Shown here in pieces: positions 32,003 through 43,614 of a DNA stretch of 64,000 nt. The stretch lies in NCBI GenBank assembly GCA_032871835.1, contig CM065296.1, forward strand, positions 57,113,186-57,177,185, given 5' to 3'. This DNA is from Dipteronia dyeriana. Lineage: Eukaryota; Streptophyta; Magnoliopsida; Sapindales; Sapindaceae. Both the position numbers and the translations under genes were made by a program. Within the stretch, counting starts at the first letter, position 1, and the number at the start of each line of letters is the position of its first letter. The notes under the pieces are model-generated. The model did no database searches. It was not told the DNA's origin and saw only the letters and a list, made by a program, of their open reading frames with translations.

Positions 32003-32906
32003 CTTATTTTTGTAAAAATCCACCTTTGTAAAGATTTTTATCAATGAAATTTTGTGTTAAACTATAATTCAGAAAATCGAGTACCGAATACCGAGTATCT
32101 TATCTAACTTTGTTTTATTATTTGGAGTTTCTTCTAATGTCGAGTATCTTACTGAACTGGCTAACGCAATCACTGCCATATCTTAAATTGTCTACTGCAA
32201 TCTGTGTCAAGTATCTTATTAAATTGGCTAATGCAATCTTTATGCCAAGTATCTTATTAAACTGGCTAATGCAATTCTTTTTGTGCCAAGTATCTTATTA
32301 AACTAGCTATTTTCGTCCGAGTAACTTCACCGAGTATCTTATTAAACTTGGTTTCGTTACCCAGAGTTACTTTCAACACCAAGTATCTTATTAAACTGGT
32401 TTATATTAACCGAGCCATCTTGAAACAAACGAGTAGATTTACTCGTATTTCATACTCGGGTTATTACCCAAACATTACATCAAGGCTGACCATGATCATA
32501 TGTTCGAGTCCTCACACATTACAAAGGACATCTCCCAAATTTTCTGGGCAAGGGTTTGCCGAATCGTTAAGCTTTTCAAACTGCTTAACACAGCTGCGTA
32601 TTTCACCGGAATTTTTTCCGATAGCACCTCGAGCCTTTCTCTAAAATCTGGTACATCGGGTTTGCCTTTTTGCTAAGGTCGACTAACCTTGCTAGGTTAG
32701 CATGCTCCTTTGAGCTTCTAAGCCCATTCGGGAATCAATGGTCTTGAGTATTCTATTTGCATGTTCTTATTATCCTGCTCGTCTTTCATATGTTCTTATT
32801 ACAATATGCTTTATTTTTCAGAAATCCCGAGTTTGATTTTTAATTATAACTGCAAAACCAACAATGATTTAAATTCCAAATCTAATAATTGATGACTAAA
32901 ATTGTC
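32003..32906. other. intergenic region between the convergent genes of Gy2
   Basis: About 0.9 kb without a gene: tandem repeats (32090-32420), then sequence conserved with Gy1 (CCATGATCATATGTTCGAGTC; GGGTTTGCCGAATCGTTAAG). Confidence 0.6.
32090..32420. repeat. tandem repeat of Gy2, about 45 bp units
   Basis: The core AAGTATCTTATTAAACTGG recurs about seven times with 40-50 base spacing and variable filler (GCTAATGCAATCTTT). It is the same core as the 91 bp repeat of Gy1, so the repeat is ancestral and was rearranged. Confidence 0.8.
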
Positions 32907-33916
32907 CTAACTAAAAAGGAAACAAAATTTTTTAGGATAGAAAATCTTCAGGTATTGGGCGTTGCATGGTCGGGGTAAGACCCCTCCATTTGGTCGTGCA
33001 ATCCAATATGCTCTACGGCCAGCTACTCCTTCAATTTTGTACGGGCCTTCCCACCTATCAACCAAGGAACCTGCAACTTTTTTTTTTATATTCAGTGACA
33101 CTTTTCTGAGTTCCAGGTCACCTAGTTGGAGTTTCTTGACTCGAACATGAGAGTTGTAGTGGTAAGCTACTCTTTGTTGATATGTCATATTTTGTATTCG
33201 GGACTTCTTTCTTTTCTTTTCTAGCTCATCTAGACTTTGTAACAGCATATCAACATTCTGATCTTTAATATATAGCCTGATCCTGGGTGATACATATGAT
33301 GTTTCTATGAGGATAACAACTTTTGTTCCAAACGCTAAAATGAATGGAGTCTTTTCTGTTGAAGTTCTTGTTGTCGTCCGATATGCCCATAATACTTCGG
33401 GAAGTTTTTCAACCCAACTTTCTTTCTTGGCATCTAGCTTTGCTTCGAATGTATGCTTGATGATTTTGTTTACTGCTTCAGCTTGCCCTTTTGTTTAAGG
33501 GTGGGCAGGTGTGGCATAGTAATTGGCAATTTGGTATTTTTTACACAGCTGTCTGAATTTTAGATTATCGAACTGGGTGTCGTTGTTAGTGATGATAGTG
33601 TTTGGGACTCCAAACCTGTAGAGTATATTTTTCTTCACAAAATTTGAGGTATTTTCTTCTGTGATATGTACTAATGCTTCAGCTTCTGCCCACTTCGTGA
33701 AATAATCAATGGCTACTATGTCATGCTTAGTTCCACCCCCGTCCTAACTGGCATTTGGCCAATTAAGTCCAAGCCCCACGTGGCAAATGGCCACGGGGAT
33801 GTGAGGTTTCTGAGTCGTTCAGGGGCTTGTCGGATATCATTCGCAATCCTTTGGCAAGTATTACAGCTCTCCGAACATCGTTGTACATCTGAGAATAAGG
33901 TGGGCCAATAATAACC
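32907..33916 (-). pseudogene. Gy2 integrase, broken and shortened
   Basis: The C-terminal part (33248-32907) is open: GDLELRKVS, RWEGPYKIEGVAGRRAYW, RPCNAQYLKIFYP. The core between 33250 and 33840 is readable only in pieces with frame changes. Near 33917 about 140 bases present in Gy1 (around 21390-21530) are missing, removing part of the N-terminal HHCC region. Confidence 0.85.
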
Positions 33917-34420
33917 TTCTGTATAGTTCTCCTCTAATTAATGTGTATCTTGCTGACCGATACCTGATACTTTTGACTTGTAAGGGATCTTCCGAGAGCA
34001 CGCCTTCTTCCAGGAACCTATTTAGTTGAGTAATATAACCTTCTGATGGTGTTCGGATTTCTGAAATTTTAAAGTTTTTTGGCTCGGCTATGCTCGGTTT
34101 GAGGAGATGTGAGACAGAAATAGTTTTTGGCCTGACTGTGGTTGTTGTTGATCCTAGCTTGGACAAAATATCTGCCTTTTCATTCTTCTCCCTGGGATCT
34201 GGGCAATCTTATATTCTTTGAATTTCTGAAGGAGCTATTTTGCTATGTCACAATAAGCTATCATGCCTTCATCTTTGGCTTGGTATTCATCCAGGACTTG
34301 GTTGACAGCTACCTGTGAGTCGCTAAATATCTCGACCTCATCTGCTCCGAGGGCTATGCAAACTCTGAGTCCAGCTAGTAGCGCCTCATACTCGACTTAA
34401 TTATTTGTTGTTTTGAAGTC
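33917..34420 (-). pseudogene. Gy2 second (archaeal-type) RNase H, broken
   Basis: Downstream of RFDFKTTNN (34430-34400), the segments for ALGADEVEIFSDSQVAVNQ-like and REKNEKADILSKLGS-like parts can be read with frame changes near 34390 and 34190. The 34166-33861 stretch carries the linker towards integrase (HLLKPSIAEPKNFKISEIRT). Confidence 0.75.
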
Positions 34421-34942
34421 AAATCTCATGGCACACTCGACATAATCTCCTTCCAAGGTGCATACTACGATCCCTATCCCGCTGCCATGAGTGTTTGAAG
34501 AGCCATCGATATATAATTTCCATGGGAAATTTTTGCCCAACATCTTTCTTGCTTTCAGGTTTGGTTCTGTGAACTCTGCTATGAAATATGCCACTGCTTG
34601 GCTTTTAAGAGATGTCTTGGGGACGTACTGGATATCAAATTCACTTAGCTCGATTGGCCATTTGGTTAGTTTTCCTGAAATTTTTAGCTTCTGTAGAATT
34701 TTCTTAAGTGGGCAATCGGTGAGGACCTGGATTGCATGAGGCTGAAAATATGGTCTTAGCTTCCTTGCTACCGAAACCAATGCTAAGGCCATTTTTTCTG
34801 CCTGTGAATACCTGGTTTCAGCTAGAAGAAGTGCCTTGCTGGTATAATACACCGGCCTCTGTACTCCATCCTCTATTCTGACTAGAACTGAACTTACTGC
34901 TAATTCTGTAACTAATAAGTACAAGTGGAGTATCTCTCTCAT
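34397..34942 (-). pseudogene. Gy2 first RNase H and start of second RNase H
   Basis: 181 uninterrupted residues: QRPVYYTSKALLLAETRYSQ, ALALVSVARKLRPYFQ, VLTDCPLKKILQ, then LYIDGSSNTHGSGIGIVV with the first Asp of the archaeal-type RNase H. This stretch is longer than in Gy1 because the Gy1 lesions near 22480-22560 are absent. Confidence 0.85.
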
Positions 34943-34971
34943 TTTTGGTTTCGAAAGGATGGGAGCTTGTC

Positions 34972-35993
34972 CTAGGTACTTTTTGATTTATAAGAACGCC
35001 TGCTCACATTCTTCGTTCCATTCGAGTCATTTTTCTTTTTTATCACTTTTAAAAAGGGAGAACATTTGTCTGTATCCTTAGAGATGAATCTACCCAAGGA
35101 AGCTAAGCATCTTGTTAAGCGCTGCACTTCTTTTAGCGTCTTTGGTAAGGTCATTTTTTATACGGCTTGGATCTTTTCAGGATTTACTTCGATTCCCCTT
35201 TGGTGAACTTGAAAACCCAGGAACCTTCCTAAAGGAACTCCAAATAGGCACTTGTTCGGATTCAGCTTCATTTGGTATCTCCTCAAAACATCGAATGTCT
35301 CTCGTAGGTCTGAAGTATGCCTGTCTGTCGAGATGCTCTTGGTCAGCATGTCATCTATGTAAACTTCCATGTTTCTCCTATTTACCATTCGAAGATTCTG
35401 TTGACCAGCCTTTGGTATGTTGCCCCTGTATTTTTTAATCCGAAGGGCATTATTGTGTAACAGTATAAGCCCTGATCGGTTGTGAATGCCATTTTTTCTT
35501 AGTCATCCTTGTTCATCCGAATTTGGTTGTATCTTGAGTGGGCGTCCATGAAACTGAGTAATTCATGACCTGATGTTGCATTAACCAATTGGTCTATCCT
35601 TGGCAGCGGAAAACTTTCTTTTGGGCATGATTTATTCAAATCTGTGAAATTTACGTACATTCTCCACTGATCATTTTTCTTTTGGACGAGGGCTACATTA
35701 ACTACCCATTGAGGATAGCTGATCTCTCTAATTGACCCTACAATGAGTAACTTTTCCACTTCCTACTTGATCGCCTGACTTCTTTCAAGATTGAATGATC
35801 TTCTCTTTTGTATTACTGGTTTTGCATTCGGGTCTACCGTAAGATGATGAGATATTATTCGGGCATCTATCTCGACCTTGTCTTCATGACTCCAGGCGAA
35901 CACATCCTTGTATTCTTTGAGCAGATCAGTGAGGCTTTGTTTGACTTTTCCCTTCCAAATTGGCCCCGATCTTGATCTTCTTATCTGATTCAT
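34972..35993 (-). pseudogene. Gy2 reverse transcriptase, broken
   Basis: PQWVVNVALVQKKNDQWR, FTDLNKSCPKESFPLPRID and FMDAHSRYNQIRM (first Asp) lie in 35759-35499. A stop at 35499 and a frame change near 35390 follow; then VYIDDMLTKSIS (active site), NPNKCLFGV and GFQVHQRGIE lie in 35388-35158. The domain is less well kept than in Gy1. Stops at 35760 and 35155 are single-base changes. Confidence 0.88.
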
Positions 35994-36498
35994 CTTCTTT
36001 CAATATTAATTCTTCAACCGGTTCATTTTTGTACTCCTTTGGTTCTTCCCTTGGATCCAATTCGAATGATAGTGACTCTTTTTCCTGATTCGGTTGTGTT
36101 ATAGTGCATACTTTTTCTCCATCGTTTCTGTCTTTGTAAATTGACAGGTTAGCTCTTCGGGCCATCTGTTGGGACTCCTTGACTACTCCGACCCACTGTT
36201 CGGTCGGGTTTTTCTCCGTGCATGTAGCATCTAACTCTTCTTCTTTGGCCATTGCATATCCTTCCGCCATGTCCATCATATCTTCATATTTGGTTAGACG
36301 GGCCCTTCTCAAGTCAAAAGATAGTCGTCCATTCTGTAAATTGTTGATAAATGCAGCAATTATCGCTTCATCGTTTGCACTGTCGATTTCTGATACCGCC
36401 TGGCCGAATCTCCCAAGGTATTTCTTTAGCGACTCATATTTCCCTTGTTTCAGCTGAGAAAGGTAAGCCACTGATTTGTTCCTGTGAACGTTGCCCAC
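35926..36498 (-). pseudogene. Gy2 gag fused to pre-RT segment by in-frame deletion
   Basis: 190 uninterrupted residues start in the gag capsid (SVAYLSQLKQGKYESLKKYL, INNLQNGRLSFDLRRARLTK, MMDMAEGYAMAKEEEL) and switch near 36205 to the segment that in Gy1 follows the protease (PTEQ-VGVVK, MARRANLSIYKD, CTITQP). Between these parts Gy1 has the zinc knuckle and protease. The join is in frame, with GAACA present at both corresponding Gy1 sites, so a microhomology deletion is likely. A Gag without protease cannot mature by itself. Confidence 0.85.
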
Positions 36499-37480
36499 AA
36501 ATTATCTTCAGAAAGTTTTGCTTAATTCACCAAAACTTCCGATGCTTGCTGAGGGCAAACTTTCGAACCATTTTGAACATGTGTCTCCTAGAGTCTGTGG
36601 AAAGTTGAGACATAATATGGGGTCGCTGTGGGCATACTGAGCCATAGCACTTTTATACCGTCTGACGTGTTCATTAGGATCTGTATCCTTCTTGAACTGT
36701 TCCACGTGTGGCATCCTGAATCTTTCTGGGAATGGAGTTCACAGGATGTCCCTAGTAAATGGACTATCAGAATCGTCGTTGGATAAGTCATTGTACCCAT
36801 AACGTCTAACCAGTGCGTCCATTTGAAGTCTATTGTTTTCAACTTCTCCGGTCAGACTCTGAATTATGACATCTCTATCTCCCATCGGATCTACATGATG
36901 GTTAAACCACCGAGTGACTATTATACCTTTTTCAGGTTCCTCTTCGCTTTACTGCCTTGTCTCACGGGTTGATCCTTCCAGGCGTATGGTTCCATGACGG
37001 CGCTTACGATGGTGCTGATCACTTTCCTCTGATGACGATCGATCCATGTGTCGGTCATGCTTACGGTGTCTAGTTTGGGCTATCAGATCATGGTTCTTCC
37101 TCTAGCGTGGTTGCTCCTCTTCGGGTGTTTGACGTCCAACTTGATTAATTGGAACAGAGTCCCTTCCAGTTTCTGGTGCATCTGGTTCTGGCCCAACTAT
37201 AACCGAACGAAGTCTTGTAAGTGGAGGATTATGAGGTTGTGTCTCTTCTGCAGCTAGTAGATCAACTCCTTCTTTTAACGCGTCCGCTACCAGCTGTTGT
37301 AGTACCTCTCGAAAACACCGTGTCAAGTCTTCACTGGTCTGAGGGATTTGTTGGATCCCCGCCAGAGATGTTGGTTGGTTCTTGGTGGTTGTGGCGAGAT
37401 CTTGTGAACTACTGCCAATATGGACATTATCTGGAGATTTTTGGATATCCCCTGAATTATTTCAGCTTTTCGCCTTTACC
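36499..37480 (-). pseudogene. Gy2 gag N-terminal part
   Basis: MPHVEQFKKDTDPNEHVRRY and LNFPQTLGDTCSKWFESLPS (36714-36508) are the capsid start; FREVLQQLVADALKEGVDLL and GPEPDAPETGRDSVPINQ (37326-37102) correspond to the region after the Gy1 gag start. Stops at 37099 and 36499 and frame changes near 36850-37090 break it. The initiation codon region near 37470 is degenerate. Confidence 0.8.
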
Positions 37481-37507
37481 TTTAATCAAATCGAAGGTTC
37501 AACTGCC

Positions 37508-37525
37508 CCTCCTTCGAGCACCAAT
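37508..37525 (-). other. primer-binding site of Gy2
   Basis: The minus strand reads TTGGTGCTCGAAGGAGGG after the 5' LTR, aligned with TTGGCGCTAGAAAGAGG in Gy1. Confidence 0.6.
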
Positions 37526-37627
37526 TATTGACATCATTTTCTAGATGTAAGAAAAGTCAACAAGATTGGATTTTAGCTGTGATTTCGAAGAGAAAGAAAA
37601 GGAGAATGTAATTGTGACACAAGTTTT

Positions 37628-37664
37628 ACGTGGTAAAACTCTGATGTCCGGAGAAACGTCCACG
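37628..37664 (-). promoter_or_regulatory. ACGTGG/CCACG hairpin motif, Gy2 5' LTR
   Basis: ACGTGG 37628-37633 and CCACG 37660-37664, intact although this LTR differs from Gy1 in most flanking positions. Confidence 0.5.
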
Positions 37665-37780
37665 GGTGGTCGAAAAAACAACCGAGCCAAAATCCACTAT
37701 TGAAATAAAGATTTACAACTCTCGATCTCTCTTTTTTCTCTTTGTATATTGTTATATTTCTTTATGACGAGATTATTGGT

Positions 37781-37790
37781 CTATTTATAT
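37781..37790 (-). promoter_or_regulatory. TATA box of the Gy2 5' LTR
   Basis: The minus strand reads ATATAAATAG, aligned with the Gy1 TATA box. Confidence 0.6.
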
Positions 37791-38374
37791 GTACATAGAA
37801 CCCTAATCCTTTTTGTACAAGTAATGAAAGATTCTTGTATTTAATTATGATTGGTTACTTGTTTGGAGTAGTCTGTCTTCTTTCCTATTTTGGAGATTTG
37901 TAGAGAGATTGAATGGGACTCTAGTGATATAGTCCAGTTAGGACTTATTTCCTTATAAATGCGTAGTCTTTTTGAAGAAATAAAATTGTTGCCTGACTTA
38001 GAACCTTTTTACTGTTTGGTATTCTATTCATCTTGGAATTCTTCTTTGACACGGATATCTTTACGTATTTTAACATGATTCTTGGTTCGTGTGCGAGTTA
38101 TGTGCTGGGCTTCTTTATTCGGGTTTCTTCATATTTGTCCCAAGTAGAACATGATGTTAGCTGGTTCCAAATGACGTCATCTGATCCAGAATAGAATATG
38201 ACGTCAGTTGATCCCGAGTAGGTTTTGCTCAATACTTATTTTTATATTTACTCGGGTTCCTCTTCTTTGGTGATATCTTGCGGGATATTTTCTGAATCCC
38301 TATTCGGATGTCCACCTAGCAATTTTATCTTCTTTGTCAATGATGTATACATCTGATAAAATTTACATATGACA

Positions 38375-39694
38375 ATTACTTAATTACCAAATTAATTAAT
38401 TTCTGTTTAATTAAATAATAAAGTAAAAAATAATATATTAGGCTTTTGTATATTAGCCTTGCCGTCCATGGCATTATATAGGCTTATATATTATTTATCT
38501 TATTTTATTAAATCCATTGCACCTTAATAAAAAGTCCATATGTGAACTAGACCAATTCTTATAAAAAGAAACAAGTCCACATGCCTTAATACAATTCTAG
38601 ACGGACCCCTAAATTGGTCTAGTAGAATATATTGAGAGATCCATACAAGTTCGTGTGGATTGGGGATCGTGGCGGGCTATCTAAATTTAAGCTTCAATAG
38701 ACATAACCTAATCATAATCAACAAATGATTCACTTAGGTCCAATATATTAATTTTAGTTAATTACACTAAATAACTAAAATTGAACTCTTAAATAAAGAT
38801 AGAATAAGTTTATATTTCTCATTCATACCCTAGAAAATCATAACGAAGAAAGTGTATCCTCAAGAAGAATACCAGTAATCGCTAGAAGCTCATAGACCGC
38901 CTATAGATCTCCAAGTTACAATATTTACTCATATGACAACATTTTGAACTTGGATATTTTTGACTTGTCCTGAAGCCATGTTTCAATAGACACTATTGAA
39001 AACTTAACGTTAAGATTTAATATCCTGTACTCAAAATATCCATATGATGGTATTCTACTCACATTTAATAAATGGAGCTACGATGTCCATATCTATAAAT
39101 GAAGTCCTCTATTGATTAACAAATGAATACCACCAAACTATCGAGGATATACTATGCTATATAATCGTACTCATTGATAGCTCAAATGATAACACTTGCA
39201 ACCATAGGTCTATCATTTATCTCAAGATTGAAATAAACTCTCCGATTGTCTTCAAGTGAAAAACTTTTATCAAGTGACGATTGTGGATAAATTAATTCAC
39301 TGTGATCCTATTCAATACACCTATTGCAATAGATTCTTTTGCCCAAAGACACCACACTTTCATAATTTTAGACTCATCATAACACATTTGATCCCACTCA
39401 AATGTTAGCAAAAGAATCTACAACTTTGACAAGATAAAGGCGCCCAACCTTTTTCTTAAGTTGTGAATATTATTCAAGACTTACTAGGGAATTGTGTCTA
39501 CCTCATACATAACTAGATGTATGAACAATTCTTCTTTTTTCGTAGTCTTTTGACATTATGATTATTTACTTTTGACAATTATAATAATTAAACTATAAAT
39601 GCTATAAGATTTGTTAAACTAGAAATCACTTTATTAATATGAAAAGATTGTCAACTACATTATTATATTGTTTCTATCGAGCATAATCCTAACA
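38375..39694 (-). repeat. family-A copia LTR, copy Y, part 2 (3' LTR of copia A)
   Basis: Starts with the second ATTAC and ends AATCCTAACA at 39694, next to the polypurine tract of the copia A interior. The small sense frame found in other copies is shifted here near 39030. Confidence 0.9.
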
Positions 39695-39705
39695 ATCTCC
39701 CACTT
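39695..39705 (-). other. polypurine tract of copia A
   Basis: The minus strand reads AAGTGGGAGAT immediately before TGTTAGGATTATG, the LTR start. Confidence 0.85.
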
Positions 39706-40229
39706 GCTCTATAGCAAATGTGTCATATCTCTCATCCCCATGTTCTCTAGATGCACATCAAAACTCATTTATGGAAGAGTCTCTGTAAAAGGATCTGTTA
39801 CACTATCTACTGACGCGATTTTGGTAATCGTCACGTCACCCCTATGCACAATTTTCCTCAAAAGATGATAATTTCTTTTAATGTGTTTCCCTCTCTTATG
39901 ACTTTTTTGTTTTCTCGAATTAGCCATTGCTCCACTATTGTCACAATAGATAGTGATTTGCTTATTCGCATTAGGAACCATTTCCAAGTCAATCAAGAAT
40001 TGGCAGAACTAGACAACCTCTTTAGTAGCCTTGTATGCGGCAACATACTCTGCTTCCATGGTGGAATCAGCAATACAAGATTGCTTGATACTTCTCCATA
40101 TGACTGCCCCTCCTCCAATAGGAAACACAGATCCTGATGTTGATCTCCTGGAGTCAGAATCTCACTGAAAATCAGAATCTGTATACCCAACGGGAATTAA
40201 ATCCCTTCCAGAGTATACAAGCATATAAT
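39706..40229 (-). pseudogene. copia A RNase H, broken
   Basis: DYMLVYSGRDLIPVGYTDSD is followed by a stop at 40162, then segments equal to GGAVIWRSIKQSCIADSTME and EAEYVAA, and the open stretch 39996-39769 with ITIYCDNSGAMANSRKQKSH and VTITKIASVDSVTDPF. The same domain as in C1 but less stop-ridden. It ends 60 bases from the polypurine tract. Confidence 0.88.
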
Positions 40230-41277
40230 CTCTCATTCTCTTGAGATACTTGAAAACATGCTTGACTATCGTCCAGTGATCATGACCAGGCTTCGATTGA
40301 AACCTGCTAACTATACCCACATCAAAACAAATATCTGGTCTAGTACAGAGCATTGCATACATGAGACTTCCAACTGTCGATGCATATGGATCCTTACTCA
40401 TGAATTGCTCTCCATGCTCATTCTTAGGAATTTGTTTCTTAGAAAGTTTGATTCCATGTCTGAAAGGTAACATACCTTTCTTGGAATCTTGCGTGGAAAA
40501 CCTAGACAAGATTTTATCTATGTATGAATCTTGGGATAATGCAATCGTTCTATACTTCCTATCCCTTATGACTTGGATACCAAGAATATAACTTGCTTCT
40601 CCTAAGTCCTGCATATCAAATTGTTTTGCTAACCATTCTTTTACTGATGTCAATACACCTACATCGTTTCCGATGAGTAGTATATCATCAACTTAAAGAA
40701 CTAGAAAAACCATCTTGTCACCTTCAATCCTTTTCTATACATATGGTTTATCAAGGTTTTGAATAAATCCAAAGCTTTTCACGACTTGATCGAACCTTAT
40801 GTTCTAGGATCTGGATGCTTGTTTCAATCCATATATGGATCTTTGCAACTTGCCTACCCTTTCCTCTTGGCCGTTTTCATTGAATCCTTCTGGATGCATC
40901 ATATAGATGCTTTCGTCAAGACTTCCATTAAGGAAAGCTGTCTTTACGTCCATTTTCCAAATCTTTAGGTCTAGAGATGTCGCAATGGATAAGAGTATCC
41001 TAATGGATTTAAGCATGGCCACAAGAGAGAAGGTTTCTTCATAATCGATACCTTCCCTATGTGTAACCTTTAGCTACCAATCTAGCCTTAAAGGTTTCCT
41101 TCTTTCCATCCATTCCTCTTTTCCTCTTGTATACTCACTGGAACCCAATGGGTTTTATCCCTTTAGGAAAGTCTACAAAGGACCAGACTTTGTTTTTAAA
41201 CATAGATTCAATTTCGGATTGCATTGCCTTTTGCCAATGACGACAATCAACATCTTCCATTGCTTCCTTGTACGTAT
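40230..41277 (-). pseudogene. copia A reverse transcriptase, broken
   Basis: IWKMDVKTAFLNGSLDESIY (first catalytic Asp) and KLQRSIYGLKQASRS lie in 41022-40804. The active-site box reads VDDILLIG near 40670-40690 with a TAA at 40693-40695 replacing its Tyr. After it come LAKQFDMQDLGEASYILGIQ, ALSQDSYIDKILSRFST and SLMYAMLCTRPDICFDVG (40653-40162). The upstream part between 41023 and 41277 (KPIGFQ, KARLV) has several stops. It is separated from the integrase by the solo LTR. Confidence 0.88.
41273..41277. repeat. target site duplication of the solo family-A LTR, left copy
   Basis: CGTAT here against TGTAT at 43615-43619, one C/T difference. Without the insert, the flanking pol sequence is continuous. 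Confidence 0.75.
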
Positions 41278-43614
41278 TGTAGGGAAAATCACCCCGCGCA
41301 ATGGAAGCATGAAAAAATTATAAAATTAGGATTTCGATATAAATAGAAATTTTCCAATTTTCAATAACAAGAACCTTAACCCTAGATTAATTGATGTATA
41401 TAAAAAGTGTCGTACCTTTTTCTCGTGACGACTGAACAAGCGCCGAATTGAATCTATAAGATCTTCAAATCCAATCACGAACGTGAATCACCTAAGAGTG
41501 TGGGCTCCCTTTCTTTAAATTGTATACCTGAGAATGGAAACAAACAAAATCTTTTTATTTGTTAGTTACAATACTCCTCAAAGAGAAAAATCCAAGAACT
41601 TCCGGTCACTTGTGAATTATCAATCTAATTGATTGAAACTCGTGTGAACCCGATTTGATTTTGTACACAAAACCCTTTTGATGTTAAGGATACTAGTGTA
41701 CTATAAAAAACAAAAACGTTCTCTTTTTTCTTTTCTCCTTGGCTGAATTCTACACCCTATATCTATGAGTTGATCAAATTTTGTCTAGAGCAAAAACTAA
41801 ATTTTTCTCCCTCAAAATTCGCTCTTGCTAGGCCGAATTCTCTTCTCGAAATTTGCTTAGCTTGGCAAAAATTCCTCTCATAGAAAACCTTAGGGCTAGC
41901 CGAATTTTAAGAGAAATATATATGGGATCATAAATCCTCTCCTAAGAAGGATTTACTTGGTTGACAAGAATCCTTTCCTTAGGTGGATTTATTTGGTAGT
42001 TAAGAATCCTTTTCAAAGAAGAATTCTATCCTTAGGTAGATTTACTTGGTGACCAAGAATCCTTTTCCAAAAGGAATCATTTTCCAAAAGGAATTCTTTC
42101 CTACACCAAGACTCCTAATCCTACTCAATAGTGTATTTGTAACCATATTAAAGACTTCCTAATTTGATTAGATAAATAATTCATTTTATTTATCTACTTA
42201 TCAAATATAGACTTTAATATTAATTATACTACCAACAATAGTATAATATTAGGAGACCAACTCCTACTAGGAATTTTTTTTTTTACTTTAAATTAAATAA
42301 TTAATTAATCAACAAATTAATTAATTTCCATTTAATTAAATAATAAAATAATATAATATAATTAAGCTATTCTAATTAGCCTTGTCGCCCAACACATATA
42401 TATGGCCCAATATATTATTTTCTTATTTTATTAAATCCATTTGACCTTTAAAAAGGTCCACATGTGAACTAGACCCATTCTTACAAAAAGAAACAAGTCT
42501 AAATGCCTCAATACAATCCTAGATGGAGCCCTAAATTGGTCTAGTAAAAGATATCTAGTGATCCATGCAAGTTCATGTGGATTGGGGATCTTGATAGGCT
42601 ATCTAAATTTAAGCTCCAGTAGACACAACCCAATCACAATCAACAAATGTTTCACCTAGGTCTGATCTATTAATTTTAGTTCATTCCACTAAAGAACTAA
42701 AATTGAACTCTTGAATAAAGATAAAATATGTTAATATTTCTCATTCATACCCTAGACAACCTTATTGGAGAAAGTGTATCCTCGAGAAGAATACCAGTAA
42801 TCGCCAAGAGCTCATAAACCGCCTATAGCTCTCCAAGTTACCATATTTACTCATATGGCCACATTTTGAACTCGGATATTTTAACTTGTCCAGAAGCCAT
42901 ATTTCAATAGACACTATTGAAAACTTAACGTTAAGATTTAATATCCAATACCTCAATCATCCATATGATAATATTCTACTCTCATTTAATAAATCGAGCC
43001 ACGATATTCATATCTATAAATGAAGTCCTCTATCGATTAACAAATGAATACCACCAAACTATCGAGGATAGACTATGTTATATGATCGTACTCATTGATA
43101 GCTCAAATGATAAGACTTGCAACCATAAGTCCATCATTTATCTCAAGATTGAGATAGACTCTCTGATTGTCTTCAAATGAAAACTTTTATCCACTAACGG
43201 TTGTGGATAAATTAATTCACTGTGATCCTATTCAATACACCTAGTGCACTAGATTCTTTTGCCCAAAGACACCACACTTTGATGATTTTAGACTCATCAT
43301 AACACATTTGATCCCACTCAAATGCTAGCAAAAGAATCTACAACTTTAACAAGATAAAGGCGCCCAACCTTTATCTTAAGTTTTGGATATTATTCAAGAC
43401 AAACTAAAGGACCGTGTCTACCTCATACATATCAAGATGTATAAACAATTCTTCTTTTCTCATAGTCTTTTGATCTTATAATTATTTACTTTTGACAATT
43501 ATAATAATTAAACTATAAATGCTATAAGATTTGTTAAACTAGAAATCACTTTATTAATATGAAAAGTTTGTCAAATACATTATTACACTCTTGCTATCAA
43601 GCATAATCCAAACA
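41278..43614 (-). repeat. solo family-A LTR inside the pol of copia A
   Basis: 2337 bases from TGTAGGGAAAATC to AATCCAAACA, collinear over its full length with 47157-49386 and flanked by the CGTAT/TGTAT duplication. No interior remains, so the element was reduced to one LTR by LTR-LTR recombination. It has the same orientation as its host element. It contains the head-to-head small frames (42762-42956 minus, 42965-43180 plus). Confidence 0.9.
42762..42956 (-). other. 64-codon open frame in the solo family-A LTR
   Basis: RYWILNLNVKFSIVSIEIWL and further matches to the frames at 14228-14452 and 48524-48736. No known family. Confidence 0.25.

Larger units (their letters stand above)
27763..38374 (-). 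mobile_element. Ty3/gypsy Tat-type retrotransposon Gy2, both LTRs, internally deleted
   Basis: 10,612 bases with LTRs 27763-28609 and 37526-38374 and an exact ATTAC duplication. Its layout equals Gy1: minus-strand gag-pol, plus-strand three-exon gene, tandem repeats between them. It is a different subfamily: LTRs start TGTTGACATC and align only in parts with Gy1. Relative to Gy1 it lacks about 1 kb covering the gag tail, zinc knuckle and protease, and about 140 bases of the integrase N-terminus. All genes are broken. Confidence 0.95.
37526..38374 (-). repeat. 5' LTR of Gy2 (right), with promoter
   Basis: 849 bases; the inner end is TATTGACATC, so the terminal TG is mutated. It is followed on the right by ATTAC of the target duplication. 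Confidence 0.92.
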
